A model generated the notes under the pieces. That model was not told where the DNA came from. It was given only the letters and a program-made list of their open reading frames with translations, and searched no databases. From Aphrophora alni (Eukaryota; Arthropoda; Insecta; Hemiptera; Aphrophoridae): a stretch of 64,000 bases of DNA. Below are positions 24,165-36,052 of this stretch, piece after piece (positions within the stretch are counted from its first letter, which is position 1; the number at the start of each line of letters is the position of its first letter). The translations under genes were made by a program, and so were the position numbers. The stretch covers positions 101,389,340 to 101,453,339 of the forward strand of contig OY740772.1 of assembly GCA_963513935.1 (NCBI GenBank), given 5' to 3'.

Positions 24165-24350
24165 GATAGAATAAAAATTGAACACAAAATTTACATTTAC
24201 TTAATCACACGCGTTCAAACGACAAAATCGCCATCCTCTGTGATACATGAGCTACAATTACTAATCTAGAAATCTATCATTTATCTGAGAACTTGTTTTC
24301 TAGTTTTATTCTATCTAATATTTATCTCATAAGTCGAGCTCAACTTTTAT
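24165..24350 (-). mobile_element. Partial foldback element, relative of 7.1 and 41.8 kb
   Basis: Shares with 7.13-7.39 kb the block ACTTAATCACACGCG, TGATACATGAGCTACAATTA and the end TTATCTCATAAGTCGAGCTC. On minus it reads GUAUCA-CAGAGGA ... GAACGCGU-G-UGAUUA: stem I is mostly present, but U4 is mutated and one A of GAAA is missing. Most of the second arm is deleted. Confidence 0.5.
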
Positions 24351-25700
24351 GTATATTATAAAAATACGCGAACTTGCCTTGACTGAACGTCCATCTTTCG
24401 ATTTTTTGACTCCATGTCTAATTCATATTGTAACAAACTTTTCCGCAATACATATAAATTATAAAAAGTTTCCATTTCAATCCGTGATATATAATTAACC
24501 TCTAAATTCCACCCCAAGTTCAATTTCATCTTGAAGTTCATTGCCTTTAATTTTGAAATACTCCATGAATGGTTTCCGCGTTAAGTTTATTCTCGTATAA
24601 ACTCCCATGATCTCATTTTGTAGAACATTTCACTTGTTAGAAGTCGCGTTGACCAAGTAGCAAGTACATTTTTATAACGTGAAATTTCTGTTTTATCAAA
24701 TTACAATGTGAAAAACAGCTGTTAGATTTAAAATTTTCAAATCCAAGCGGGTAACTATAGTGAGTTTGAGCAAAGCAATACCGAAATTTCCTAACAGGGA
24801 CTCCATCTTTTTTCACGTAGGAAATACTTAAGTTAGATTACTTTCCTTCAATTTTTCTATCTTGACCAACTTTTGATCTTTTCCTATCCTGAAGCTTTTA
24901 GTCTTCGAGGGCTAGGATTGTTTAATGTGTGTTATTTTCTACGTTTTAAAGAAAAACAACAACTAATTTTTAAGCTGACCTTGAAATTATGTCATCATCA
25001 GACACCTCATTTTAAATCCTGATAGTTTTGTCCGTTCTTTTTTCCCCCTAGAATATAACCAATTTGCAATTTTCAGATGTCTCTACCTTTTCTTCCCATC
25101 CTATATATCTTTTTAATAACAAATGCGTCTTGCTACAAAAATAAAGTTGTATAATAGTGTTGTTTTTAACAAATGAAATAAACCTTTTAAAAATAAAGGT
25201 GAAAAAAAAAAGAACGGACAAAAGTCCAGATGGCGTAAGTCACTATAACGCCCGACCCTCAGTTCAATAAATCAGTTACCAAGGAAAACTTACTTTAAAT
25301 ATGTTTCTAAAACTGACAGCTTAGAAACTCTTGTATTTGTGTCTTTTAAAAACCGTTCATTATAATGTGAGTTTTAAAGACATATTATAAACTTAGTATT
25401 AATAATATTCTTATTTATAAATGGTAATAATGAGTTAATGTTTTTTCTTTTGTTTTTTTTATTTGTGCATTAAGGGAATGACAATTAAATATAAACTAAT
25501 ATTTTTCCATTATAAAATTACAAAACAAAGAAATAAATTTAGAGAAATTTGGTTACTAAGTTGATGTGCGCCATTATGGTACTTACCCAGTCCCATCATA
25601 CATGGAGATCTTCTGTCCATGTTGCCAAAAAAGAGTGTTTTCAACTCGGACACAATTACCGATTTTTACCTATGGGAACTTACATCTAATTACCAAATTC
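24351..25700. other. Unannotated; diverged R1 piece at 24.83-24.89 kb
   Basis: CTATCTTGACCAACTTTTGA (minus-strand R1) at about 24,858-24,877. The rest, including the minus open frame at 24,356-24,541, shows nothing recognisable. Confidence 0.4.
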
Positions 25701-25711
25701 ATACGATTTCC

Positions 25712-26014
25712 CCGATTTTGGGGGCTTAAACAACAATTTTGACTACATTTTGGAGTGTTTTTCAATAGTATACTATACGAACTTACCTAATATTCGATTT
25801 TTACACGTTTCGAACTTTCCAAAAACTCCGATTTTCCCGATTTTGAGATCTTCAATAATTTCATAGTTTATCCCAATTTTGAGGGCTTAAACAACTATTC
25901 CGACTACATTTTTGAGTATTTCCCAATAGTATGTTATACGTACTTACCTTATTTTTGATTTTTACACGTTTTGAATTTCCCAAAAACTCCGATTTTCCCG
26001 ATTTTGAGATCTTC
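25712..26014 (+). repeat. 161-bp tandem duplication
   Basis: Two copies, offset by exactly 161 bases, each begin near GGGGCTTAAACAAC/GAGGGCTTAAACAAC and end with CCCGATTTTGAGATCTTC. They are ~85% identical by eye. Non-coding. Confidence 0.85.
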
Positions 26015-26098
26015 GAAACTTTCATTATTTTCAACTATTATTCTAAGTCCCTGAGAGCTTAAAAACCTCTTAAGTGGTAGTTTTTAGATTCTAAACGC

Positions 26099-26391
26099 CT
26101 CAAATTCGCCCACGGGTCATGCCCGATTTTTCAAAAATTATAAAAACTTAGCGATTTTTCGAAAATTTCCAAATTCCAACTTCAAAATTCCTTTTCGAAT
26201 ACAAAAATCTATATTTTCGCCCACGGGTCACGCCCGATTTTTTCAGGATTTCCAACACTTTGTCGATTTTCCAGAGCACCGATTTTTCAAAATTCGAAAA
26301 TTTTCTAAGTCCCTTAAGTCGCTTGAAATACGATTTTAAGTCCAATTGTAATTGCATTTATTGATTTCGCCTACGGGTCACGCCCATTTTG
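26099..26391 (+). repeat. CACGGGTCA(T/C)GCCCGATTTTT motif, three copies
   Basis: Near-identical GC-rich words at about 26,110, 26,219 and 26,370 are separated by AT-rich sequence with CGATTTTTC runs. Probably an older extension of the neighbouring tandem repeat. Confidence 0.7.
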
Positions 26392-26549
26392 TAAAAAGTA
26401 AAGGCCAAAAATGTGGTTACAGTACTTTAAATGTTCCTTTAAATGCCATGTAGGAAATATTAATTTGTACTAGTAGATCAACATGTATATCCATTGCTGT
26501 GAGTTTGTTTCACAGGTTTTCTGAACCTCGTAAATGCGTATATCACTAT

Positions 26550-26600
26550 TTTCATGACGTCAGCTAGGCCCTAACAAGCGTCGTAGATTTATATAAACAT
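26550..26600 (+). promoter_or_regulatory. CRE-like octamer followed by a TATA box
   Basis: A perfect TGACGTCA (about 26,556-26,563) lies ~30 bp upstream of TATATAAA (26,590-26,597). No initiator is found at the expected distance and no coding exon follows. Weak candidate. Confidence 0.2.
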
Positions 26601-26817
26601 AGTCTTAGTGTTAGCGGTCTCGAAGATAAGCACTTATCTCGCTACACTCGTGTCGGTGACTCGACCTTGCGAGATTTCGTAACTAAAGTTATCACAATTT
26701 CTTTGAAGGTCAGAGTTCAAAATTATATTTTTCACTTCTCATTTGTTGGGACTTGGAAGTTGGGGTTGGTACTATTACATCCAGAATTGAAATCTGAATA
26801 TTTGTATGTAATTTAGT

Positions 26818-26873
26818 ATGGGTTAGGTTAGGTTGGGTTACGTTAGGTTGGGTTAGGTTAGGTTAGGTTTGGC
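26818..26873 (+). repeat. TTAGG-like interspersed cluster
   Basis: About ten GGTTA/GGTTG pentamers with substitutions (GGTTAGGTTAGGTTGGGTTA and onward). Confidence 0.85.
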
Positions 26874-28632
26874 TTACAAGTGTGGGTTACAAGTTGAATA
26901 AGAGTTATGAACAAAAAATGTGTAATACAACCGTCATTTTATTATTTTACATTTGACATATAATTTTGATCAGGTTGCACACTTTGTTCCTTCTACTATT
27001 ATTCTTTTCTTTTTAATTTTAGTGGCGACTATCGTGTTTAGGTACAACAACATCGACAACGACGACGGATGGACGGGATGTCCAGAACCACGTTTTCTGT
27101 TCAGTGTGGCCATGAAACACGAAGATTAAAAAACAAACTGAAGTGGCATTTTTGACCCTTAGAAAACTATATATATATATTTAGAAAACACTATTTAGAA
27201 AACTAACACAAATTTAGAAAATTATCATAAAAAATTAACGGCAGTTTGCCTACATCATTTTTAATTACTAAAATAAATTTCAAGGGAGAAGTAATCATCT
27301 ACACACAATTGGTGTGACAGTTTCAAATTTAAATTTATAAAATCACAACACGTTTTCTCCAGCTGATTCAATTATTCACTAGCTTTGCCTGCGGATCCGC
27401 CAGCCTGGAAGTCGGATATGTGCATATCCATAATTTGTTGTCCGCATGGACTTTATGATTTATATTATTTAGTGTTTTACATAATAAATTTAACGTTTTG
27501 TCTGAACGTTTGTAACTAGATTGTTAAAGTTTTCACATTTAAGTTAATTCCATTAACATTCAAAAAAACCACTTTTTACCTTTTAAAAAATGCATTTGGT
27601 AGACCAGAGAAGTGAAGATGAGAAGACAAATTAGAAAATATTTATTTCCGGGTCTCTTTGTACGTAATATTTTTAATTTTACCTTTATTCTGTAACTGGT
27701 AAACATTTACTGCAAGAACTCACATGAGAACATATCAAGTGATTCTCTACAAACAAATGATTAACTAATCATAGAGCAGACTTGTTAGAGGGAGCATAGA
27801 AGAGAATGTAGAGTGGCGAATAGGTGAACTACACAACACCTGTTCCCAAGAAGTTCTCTTTCGTTGAGATCTACCAACATGATATATAGGTCAATACACA
27901 TGAGCATCCTTACATAATTATACACCCTGTCTTAGAACATCTCAAGGGTTTGAGAATGTGCTTAACTCTGCTTTTATTAAAACAACATATCCAACAGCCA
28001 ATAGTAGACCTTTAAAAGAGCTGTGAATACACTCCTTACCTGCACTAATTTCTTCACTAGGAAGATACAGTACAACTTGTACGACCGCTGTTCCTAACTA
28101 AAGACGTACCTTCAACCTCTGCTGATCTTGTAATGCCAAACACATCTTAATTATTATAACCTTTTCCTTCCTGTAACCCATGTCTGTCCGTTCTGTTTCA
28201 GAAGCTATAAGTGCAACACAGATGAATGAGACAAGACTAATGGTAAAATATAAGATGTCGCATGAATCTATTTAATACATTCTATGTTGCAGATGCAACA
28301 ATCAACAAACGGTTGCATGCAGTGACTCACTTCATGCTTATTCAGTTTAGAGTGGGAAGCATAGCAATATAATGCATGCAAGGCACCCCAGCATTATCGA
28401 TACAGACAAAGTATTTGTAGAGGTAAATCCAACTTTTACCTACACAACACCACAACATGATCCGTCGCATGATCATGACAGGGCTTCTTCATGATCTGTT
28501 GCTAAGTTATCCGTGTTTGAACTTTGTCCTAACTACGTCTTAACATCGGCTAACGCGCGTTATGCTCATTTCACAATTATTTTTTGGACCAATACATTAT
28601 AAGCTTAGGTCATTGCAAATCTTTCCTGAACC
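26874..28632. other. Mostly unannotated; arthropod repeat word at 27.37 kb
   Basis: At 27,378-27,412, CTAGCTTTGCCTGCGGATCC then GCCAGCCTGGAA resembles the CTAGC-TTGCCCGCG-type word dispersed in many arthropod genomes. A moderately GC-rich stretch at 28,020-28,560 has acceptor-like CTGTTTCAG (28,193-28,201) and ATGTTGCAG, but no continuous reading frame follows. Confidence 0.4.
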
Positions 28633-28690
28633 CAACCTAACCTAAGTTAACCTAACCTAACCTAAACAAACCTAACCTAACCTAACCTAC
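28633..28690 (-). repeat. CCTAA (TTAGG-like) interspersed cluster
   Basis: About nine CCTAA pentamers with interruptions, opposite in orientation to the cluster at 26.8 kb. Confidence 0.85.
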
Positions 28691-28849
28691 ACGACAGGAA
28701 CTTATGCGGTTTCTAGTGTCTTTATTTATGCTTTGTCTGTTTCTACTAAGGAGGAAAAGATGATGTTGCATGTAGGCCAATCCTATAGGCCAATCCTGTA
28801 GGCCAATATTAAACGTAATAACTAGTAATATTTAAGTAATAACTGTAAA

Positions 28850-29160
28850 ACTTACCGTCTACAATATTCTGCTTTTGTCGTTTATTCGACCGTCGTTTCG
28901 GCTATTACGCCATTTTCAAGTTAATATATTCAGGTTTTCCTTCATCAAACATAAACTCTTACACATATTTATACACAAACACAAACACTGATTTGCACTT
29001 AATATATTAAATTTTTTTAAACAAACACTCGCGTCGACTCGAGTCTTTGATGTCCAGGTAATACTGCGAGAGGGTGTGAGTGAATTAATCGTCGGGAGGG
29101 GATGATGTCTTATCTAACAGCTGTATAGACGACAAAAGCAGAATATTGTAGACGATAAGT
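28850..29160 (-). mobile_element. Foldback element with an internal hammerhead-like motif
   Basis: 28,850-28,881 and 29,129-29,160 are inverted copies (ACAATATTCTGCTTTTGTCG and its complement). Inside the left half, minus strand, lies UUGAAAAUGGCGUAAUAGCC followed by GAAACGAC, in the same subfamily as 24.1 and 62.1 kb. The centre holds tetrad-like GAGTCGACGCGAG and a GC-richer tract. No coding sequence. Confidence 0.65.
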
Positions 29161-32100
29161 ATTACATTTATTATTTAATATATCAATATGCGGAATGGCG
29201 ACTAAAAATTGTTATATTATATTTAAGGTAATCCTTTACAAGTTATAATTTACAATTATCTACCTTCCACGATAAAAAAGAAAAAAAAAGCCAAGACAGA
29301 ACGTAAGTAGTTTTGAAGATGGATATACTTAAAGATATTATAGTAACAAGGCCTGGACTAGTTACAATAATTTAATTCAACATAAATATTCTACATGTAA
29401 TTCTACAGATTTGTTTCTACAAGATAGCTTATGTTTCTAACGATTTGCTCAATGTATAACACAACAATAAATAAAGTTCACAATTGAAATATATATCAGT
29501 GTATATTTTAATGTTTTAATTTAAAGGTGTTTATATCTTACAAAATATATACTCACTCTTATCACCTTTGGCGGGAAGAAGCTTACCTTTTATCTGACGT
29601 TAAAATTAACAGTGTGCTCAATGAAGTTGTGATTTGTTTTCAATCATAGATAAAGTCAAACTGAATCTAAGAGATGCTGCGTTTCCAGTTTAGACTAGAT
29701 AACAACGGTAGAAAGAACACTGTGATTTATAACGCTTTGTTAGAACTTGAATGTTTATTATAGACCAATTTGTTTTAAAATGCTGAATAGAAATAATGAA
29801 TTGCTATTACATTTTATAAATGTAAAACATTATATTATATTGTATTAGTGGTGAAATAAATCTCACAGAACTGAAATATTAATTTACTTTTCACGAAACC
29901 AAAGATAATCCTCCAATAAAAATAAATTTTATATTTGAAGGTATTCCACGACCGTTGATAATATCCCCGTTGTAGTACTTACTAACTTTGCTACATTATT
30001 AAATATTTTATTGTTGACCTGAAAATTACTTTATGAAAAAGAAAAAAAATATTTTTTCTTTAAATAAAATTGGGAATGGAATTTTATCGTCGAACCTTAT
30101 TTTGTTTAAACTCCTGAATTATAATATTATTATCTATTTAATTTACGGAAACAAAAATCACTTTCGTAAGAATTTATGAAAAATGATAAATTAATTATGA
30201 AAACAGCATAATTTTATGCTGATTACTTGGAAAAAATGCAATTAATTATTTGCTAGTCACCCGTCATCACCTTAAATCTGATATACTTTTTAAAATGTAT
30301 TTCTTCAATACTAAAACAAGTTACAATAATGGCAAACAAAGAGTACAAAATGTGTAAACATCTATACGATAAATGTACAAATAAATTAAATATATTTTCT
30401 ATAAAAGTAAAATGGAAATAATTATTATTAATTTTTAATGCTGGACTACTTATTCCAGACCTGTATTTTTGTGGAAATATTCACAGATTAGGAGTAGTAT
30501 TGTCTTTAGACATGTGCGGGAGCTGTTATATATACTACTTAAAACTTCTATGTTTTAAAGTATTTAATATACCATTACAAAATTGAAATAACCTTTTTAA
30601 GAACTCGTTTAAATAAACTTATCATCCTGGGTAAACCCTTGATTTACCAAAAGTACGTTTACGTGTGGTACTATAAACCAACTCTTAGGCATTATAATTG
30701 GAGGATAATCTTATATTTCACTCTATGATGAGGCTTTGTTTGTACCATGATGGCACCCAGTTACTTGTTTTATTGGGGCATTTTTCATTAACTTTGAGTA
30801 TCGAGTGAAACTTATACCCAACTAATTTGTTCTTCTGAGAATAATAACTGATACAAGTTCAACCACTGGAGGAATTATAAATGTGAAAATAAATAAATAA
30901 AAGTTAATTTAAATTTTTTTACAACCACATATGGCTATCTTAAGTTCCAGTTAAAAGAAAATAATAATTAATATGACTATGGACTTTTGTCACTTATCTT
31001 TTGAAGATTTTCATTGAGACGTTCTTTCAAAAATATATTAAATTTTTTGAATATTAAATATATGCATAGTATTTTACTACTCTTTTAGGTAAGTATTTTT
31101 TTAACCCATTATTTTTAATTCTGTGACTATGTAATCATAATAAAGGCTGAACACTTTTGTTAGTGTCACGTTAGAAATGATTTGATATTTTGATAAAGTT
31201 TCTTCTGAATTAAGTCCTTAGTTTTCGGTAAATAAAGAAAAACCTCACAAACAGTTGAAACATTTGTGCAACGTACGAGGAAAAGTTTATTTTAAGGGAA
31301 GCATTAAAGGGCGACTTTCCTGTCGTGAAAAGAAAATATGGCAGTTCCGAGTTTCCAGAACTGTTTGGAACTTTGTCTTACGCTTCATTTGATTCCACAT
31401 ACTTTGTTATTGAGCTTACAAATCATTTTAAGTTTAAAATTTCTCCCGTGCACTTCTATACAAAGAACAAATTAATTATAACTCTTATTTAAAGTTATGT
31501 ATGTTCGATTTGTAAAGTAAGACTTTTAAAACGTAACGTCCTTAATAAATATGACTTTAAAAAAAATTAAAATAATAATGGCTTTCTTTTGTCCTTGCTA
31601 GATGTATACCAAATGATTAGAGGGTTATAAAACACAGTTTGTGCTTTAAAATAGAATCCTGTTATATAAGAAAAATTATACACATTTTTATTACATAGCC
31701 TTTATTAAAATTCTAGTTTTTATACTCACAAGCACTTGCACAAATTAAACCTTTCCTGTGTAATCTACATACCTTTTATTTTTTTTAAATATATATTTGA
31801 TTAAAATAAGTTTTTTATTAGATTTCCATAATTGAAAAGAGTTATATAATACTCATGAAATTTGTATTAGATAGATCGCGAATCAGGTTAACTATTTGAA
31901 AGGAAAAGACAATAATTTAAAACAAGTTAATTTCTCCAGCCCCATCATGAAATGTAGTACAAGCAGATTCTTTAAATTTATTGCTCAAAAATATCTAGAG
32001 GGCGTCGAACTGTACATATATGGCGTTGCCATAGCTACACTCATGCTGGTAATTCAACATCTCTTCCTTTGTCACTATACAAACATCATATTTTCTTTGA

Positions 32101-32403
32101 AGGTCCGTGTTCAAAATTACATTTATGACAATAACTCCGCTATTTGTTATCTTGGGGGTTTATTTAGCACGTTTACACGCATAATTATAATCTAAAAAAT
32201 TGTATTTGATATTGTAAGACTGTTACTAAAAACGAAAAACAAATCAAAAAATTTAAAAATGGCCACCATTTATTAATTTTCATTTTTTAAATTTCAGGAG
32301 TCCACATGAGCAAAATGTAGATCTTTCTACCAAATTTTATTCTTTAATTTTAATTTATGTATTAAATGTAAACACAGTCCGTACTCATTCCATATTGTGC
32401 TAA
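29161..32403. other. AT-rich DNA without a supported gene
   Basis: Over 3 kb with no supported feature. The block TTTCTTTGAAGGTCCGTGTT at 32,093 matches TTTCTTTGAAGGTCAGAGTT at 26,700, showing shared transposon debris. The open frame at 31,896-32,195 spans this repeat and has no recognisable domain. Confidence 0.5.
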
Positions 32404-32888
32404 ATAATAACACACATGTAAAATTTCACAAATCAACATATATTGTAACGTCTGTTTAGCAATTAAGCATCTTCAGACAACTATGAACTAAAATTTACAA
32501 AATCCAACTTAATTACCAAATTCTATACTGAGAAAATGGATGATGGAATGGAAGGAAGGCTGGACTGAACCATGACTACATGAGAAGGTAAATGACGAGA
32601 CAAGATGTGTGACAATGAGTTTTAACAATTTAATTGTACATAAGTAGGAAGCATGGCAATTGAGAGGATAGATCTAATTTTAGAAATCAACAGATCTGTT
32701 CTCAATTGCCATGCTTCCAAACTTAAAGATTTAGTGTTTAACCCATCTCCATCGTTAAAACCCACTGTTATACATCCTGTCATGTGATTTACTTTCTCAG
32801 GTAGTTCATAGTTGTCTCAAGATGCTTTTTGCAAAACAGCTGTCACAATATATATTGATTTGTGAAATATTTCATGTGAGTTATTATA
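32404..32888. mobile_element. 485-bp near-palindromic foldback element
   Basis: Outer arms (about 32,404-32,480 and 32,805-32,888) are inverted copies; the centre also folds, with GGAAGCATGGCAATTGAGA (32,648-32,666) mirrored by TCTCAATTGCCATGCTTCC (32,700-32,718). Much of the element could form one long hairpin. CUGAAGAUGC ... ACAGACGU on the minus strand of the left arm is a faint hammerhead-like remnant. The ends match the 102-bp element at 10.2 kb. Confidence 0.8.
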
Positions 32889-33219
32889 TACTATAATTTA
32901 TTTGGTCTATATCGTTTTTTTAGCCTATAGACGACAGAGGCGACCGACGAAAATTTGTCGAATATAACTTTTTCAATTTTGAGATTCCACTACGTGTGAA
33001 GATCAGTCAAATAACTACGGTAGACTTTTTGGCAATAATAAAAAAAAATTTGTATGTTTTTTCTTGTTTATAAAAAGGGAATAGTTTGTTGTAAAAAAAA
33101 CTATTTTAAAAATATTCAACATTTAACATTTCAAACTGTCGCCATTTTTAAAATGTGTAAAATAATCTATTGGTTTTTAGTACCCTGGTAAAAGGGTTAC
33201 ACACAAAATAATTTCAAAA
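32889..33219. other. AT-rich DNA without a supported gene
   Basis: No feature beyond a TTTAAAATG-type word. Possibly the outer part of the following dispersed repeat. Confidence 0.4.
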
Positions 33220-33530
33220 TCTGAAAATAAATTTTGTATCAATACGGGCAGACAGAAATGAAATAGTTTTTGGATATGCGTAACGTGACATTCAGATACA
33301 AACAGTAGAAACTTATTGTACAAAATAATTCACCCCAACAATCAGATTGAGTTCCCCAACAGCGTCTGTTCATCAAAGCGGATAGCGAGATACATGACTC
33401 GAAGCTATTCATACCCAAAGTGAATCTCAGTGGAACTAAGTGTACCTCACAGCCTGCTCATGGATCAATGGGTGGAAATACGTATCTTCCCAGCCCAGGG
33501 ACATTGCACTCTAGATTTATGTGTTGTGTT
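33220..33530 (-). repeat. Dispersed inverted duplicate, copy A (partner at 63.6 kb)
   Basis: Bases 33,342-33,526 are ~97% identical to the reverse complement of 63,590-63,775: five differences by eye, all transitions, all in the ~80 bp at the right-hand end of this copy. Outside this core similarity falls to perhaps 70-75% on one side and stops abruptly on the other at an ATCTAG. The core is near 50% G+C in a ~30% background. On the minus strand a short frame after the ATCTAG reads MSLGWEDTYFHPLIHEQAVR then YT and stop, so it could be a duplicated last exon, but conservation is strongest after the stop. It could equally be a SINE-like repeat. Confidence 0.7.
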
Positions 33531-33924
33531 GCTCTAATATGGTTTACAGAGCTTCTATTAAGTGTTTTTTAACTATTATTCAGAGTGACTGAAAATCTAT
33601 ATACTTTCAAACAGTCAATTTGCGCTAAAAAAACATAAGTATCAATCACATTTTAGTATAGAAACATACCTTCCCTCTTCGTTATATTAATTTATAATTT
33701 AGATTGGACAGTTAAAGCAAATTCTTTTTGTAGAGGTGGTTAAATTCTATATGCGTATATTTTTCAGTTTTAGACTTTAGAGGATCTGAGTTTAAAGGAA
33801 AGTTAATTTTTCAATAATATCGTCACGAGATAAATAATATTTCACGACTTGCTGAAGCATAAAAATACACTGTTTTCACGGAGTTATTTATAGGCAGAAC
33901 TTCGACCTCTCGTCACCGTAATGT

Positions 33925-34523
33925 TAAATTTCGAGAATGAGATTCGATACTAATCGTAGTTCCCCATTGGTCCCACGATGTTGGGACAACACAGAAACTT
34001 TTTAAATCCCATGGAATCGAAACAGCAACCTATTATACACAAGTGTCATGGTAAATACATTCATGCAATATTATAGTGAGTACGGGTTCGGTAATCTTGA
34101 AGCGCCCTACATGGATCATCAATTTTCTTAGTGTAGTCTTGGGTTAGGCTCCTCTCTTTTAATTTTGCTATCAGGTCTCTTTCGTCCAACTCTTATTTTT
34201 TTCAGACACTGATGCTATTCCAAGGTTAGGGGTATTTATTTAATAAAAAGATTATTACCAACAGGTTTTTCGCTTTTAAACATCAAGAAAAATAAACTTA
34301 AACTGTGATTGCTAAACACGATAAAATCCTTTATTATCTTTACAATTAAACTTTTAAATTAAACAAATTCGCACTATTAACTGGTGGAATGATATTTAAA
34401 TACGGTTATATTTAATGAATTTGTAATGAATGAGGTGTTTGAAGCTAGTAGGAAAAAGTACGTCAAAAAACTTCAAAATAAAGCACATTATGTACCGAGC
34501 CTTGAATATTTATTTTAAAAAAA
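33925..34523 (-). repeat. Tandem duplication, unit 1
   Basis: Matches 34,524-35,170 along its length: AATCGTAG near the start, CCATGGAATCGAA, TGTAGTCTTGGGTTA, AAGCACATTATG near the end. R1 sequence is nested inside, on the minus strand (34,130-34,200). Divergence is perhaps 25-30%, so the duplication is old. Confidence 0.75.
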
Positions 34524-35170
34524 TTCGATCATTCGAGAACTGGATTCCCTATTAATCGTAGCTTTCCATTGATCCCACAATGTTTGGTGAACACAGAAAC
34601 TTTTAAGCTCCATGGGGTCGAATCAGGAACCTCTTGCACACCATAGTCATGGAAAATATAATCATTTAAACAATTCACAACAAAATTTCTTTGGATCTCC
34701 CTTAAGTGAATCTGGTATGGCAATCCCGAAAGATACTATTTGGATCTACATCTTTCTCAATTTAGTCTTGGGTTAAAGCCCTCTCTTTCATCTTTCCTGT
34801 CAGGTCTGTCTTGACCAACTATTGTTCGTCACGACTCTAAGAGTCATCATTTCATATTTATATTTATTTATTTATAAACCGATGATGTCCGAGAACTTTT
34901 CGTCTTTAAAAAGCAAGAAGAAAATGTATGTCAAAATATGTATAACTTGAACTGATAATGTGAAATAAAATATAATCGTTTGTGAACTGTAAAATTAAAT
35001 TTTTCAAGTGAAAAATTACGCACAATAAGCTGATAGACTTATATTTAAATATAATTAAAATTTAATGTATTTTTGTTGAATGAAATGTGTCTAACCAGAA
35101 GGGAAAAATGCGTCATAACACTACAAATTGAAGCACATTACGTGTCGAGCTTCGAATATTTATTCAAAGT
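34524..35170 (-). repeat. Tandem duplication, unit 2, with R1 sequence
   Basis: Second unit of the pair. On minus, the R1 block carries GATTCGACCCCATGG, which resembles a tRNA B box (GRTTCGANNCC), but no A box at the right spacing was found. The minus open frame 34,529-34,723 is not conserved in the sister unit (frameshifted), so it is not called as a gene. Confidence 0.75.
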
Positions 35171-35654
35171 AAATTATTCTGCCGAATTAAAAACATGAAA
35201 TGGAAATTATACCATTGATATTTAATCTTCTGAGAAATATTTTAACTTTTTAAGTTGTTCACCAAAATGTTTAAACGAAACAATCGTAACAATATATTTT
35301 AAACCACATTAATACGTAATTGGATTCTAAAAAAAAATATGTAATCAAAGCTCTTACATAAAAATTAGATGTTCAACTCAAACAACGATACAACCAACAC
35401 GTACTGTATATTCAGTTCCAGTCGCTGATTCTATTGAGGCACATCATGTATTTGTCTCTATTTCTCCGTCAGCACCAGGTGTATTACTTTTACTCTCATC
35501 ATTTTTAAAAGGTTGTTCCAATACTCTTCTGATGATTAAAAATATACGTTCGGGCAGACATTTTTCAATCTTCTCTAAATTTTCTTCCTATTATATAGTG
35601 TTACTTAAAGCTTTTAAAATTAAGACAAGAAGAACTTTAAATTTAGTTGCTTTA
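35171..35654. other. AT-rich DNA without a supported gene
   Basis: No feature seen. Confidence 0.5.
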
Positions 35655-35780
35655 CCATCGGATATTCTAATAGTATCGGGGTCGAAAGATAACAAAAATA
35701 GATAGACCAGAAGAAACAAACGTGTAGATTCAGCTAGGATCCCTCAGAATTGCAACACCCTTACACACTAAGAGTGAATC
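35655..35780 (+). repeat. R1 dispersed repeat copy
   Basis: Contains GTGTAGATTCAGCTAGGATC and CCCTCAGAATTGCAACACCC, as in the other plus-strand R1 copies. Confidence 0.6.
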
Positions 35781-35948
35781 TCCGATTATTTATAAACTTT
35801 ATTATTAAACTTTGTTCTAATAAAGACAGTCAGACAAGTTACACGGCAGTCTTCTTCAATAGTTAGAGGCTTATTTTATGAGATCACTTTTTCAATTATT
35901 AAATTAAAGGTCTGAGGGTATATCTAAAAATTAATGTGAGTAATACAT

Positions 35949-36052
35949 AATTTGTGGTACATTTGTGATACATCATGTGGTACATTTGTGTTACATCGTG
36001 TGGTACATTTGTGGTACATCATGTGGTACATTTGTGTTACATTATGTAATAC
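35949..36052 (+). repeat. 23-bp minisatellite, four and a half copies
   Basis: Units of the form ATTTGTGNTACATCATGTGG plus TAC repeat every 23 bp from 35,961. ATAATACATAAT-like words bracket the array on both sides in opposite orientation. Confidence 0.9.

Noticed and set aside
26818..26873. Telomere or telomere fusion
   Set aside because: Clusters are short, degenerate, scattered and in both orientations.
28190..28330. Small exons suggested by CTGTTTCAG and GTTGCAG acceptors
   Set aside because: Downstream frames close within a few codons or lack matching donors and homology.
34605..34630. tRNA gene suggested by a B-box-like GATTCGACCCC
   Set aside because: No A box at correct spacing and no cloverleaf can be drawn.
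34529..34723. 64-residue minus-strand frame that looks fairly protein-like
   Set aside because: The sister tandem unit at 33.9 kb has indels that shift this frame, and the surrounding block is a dispersed repeat.
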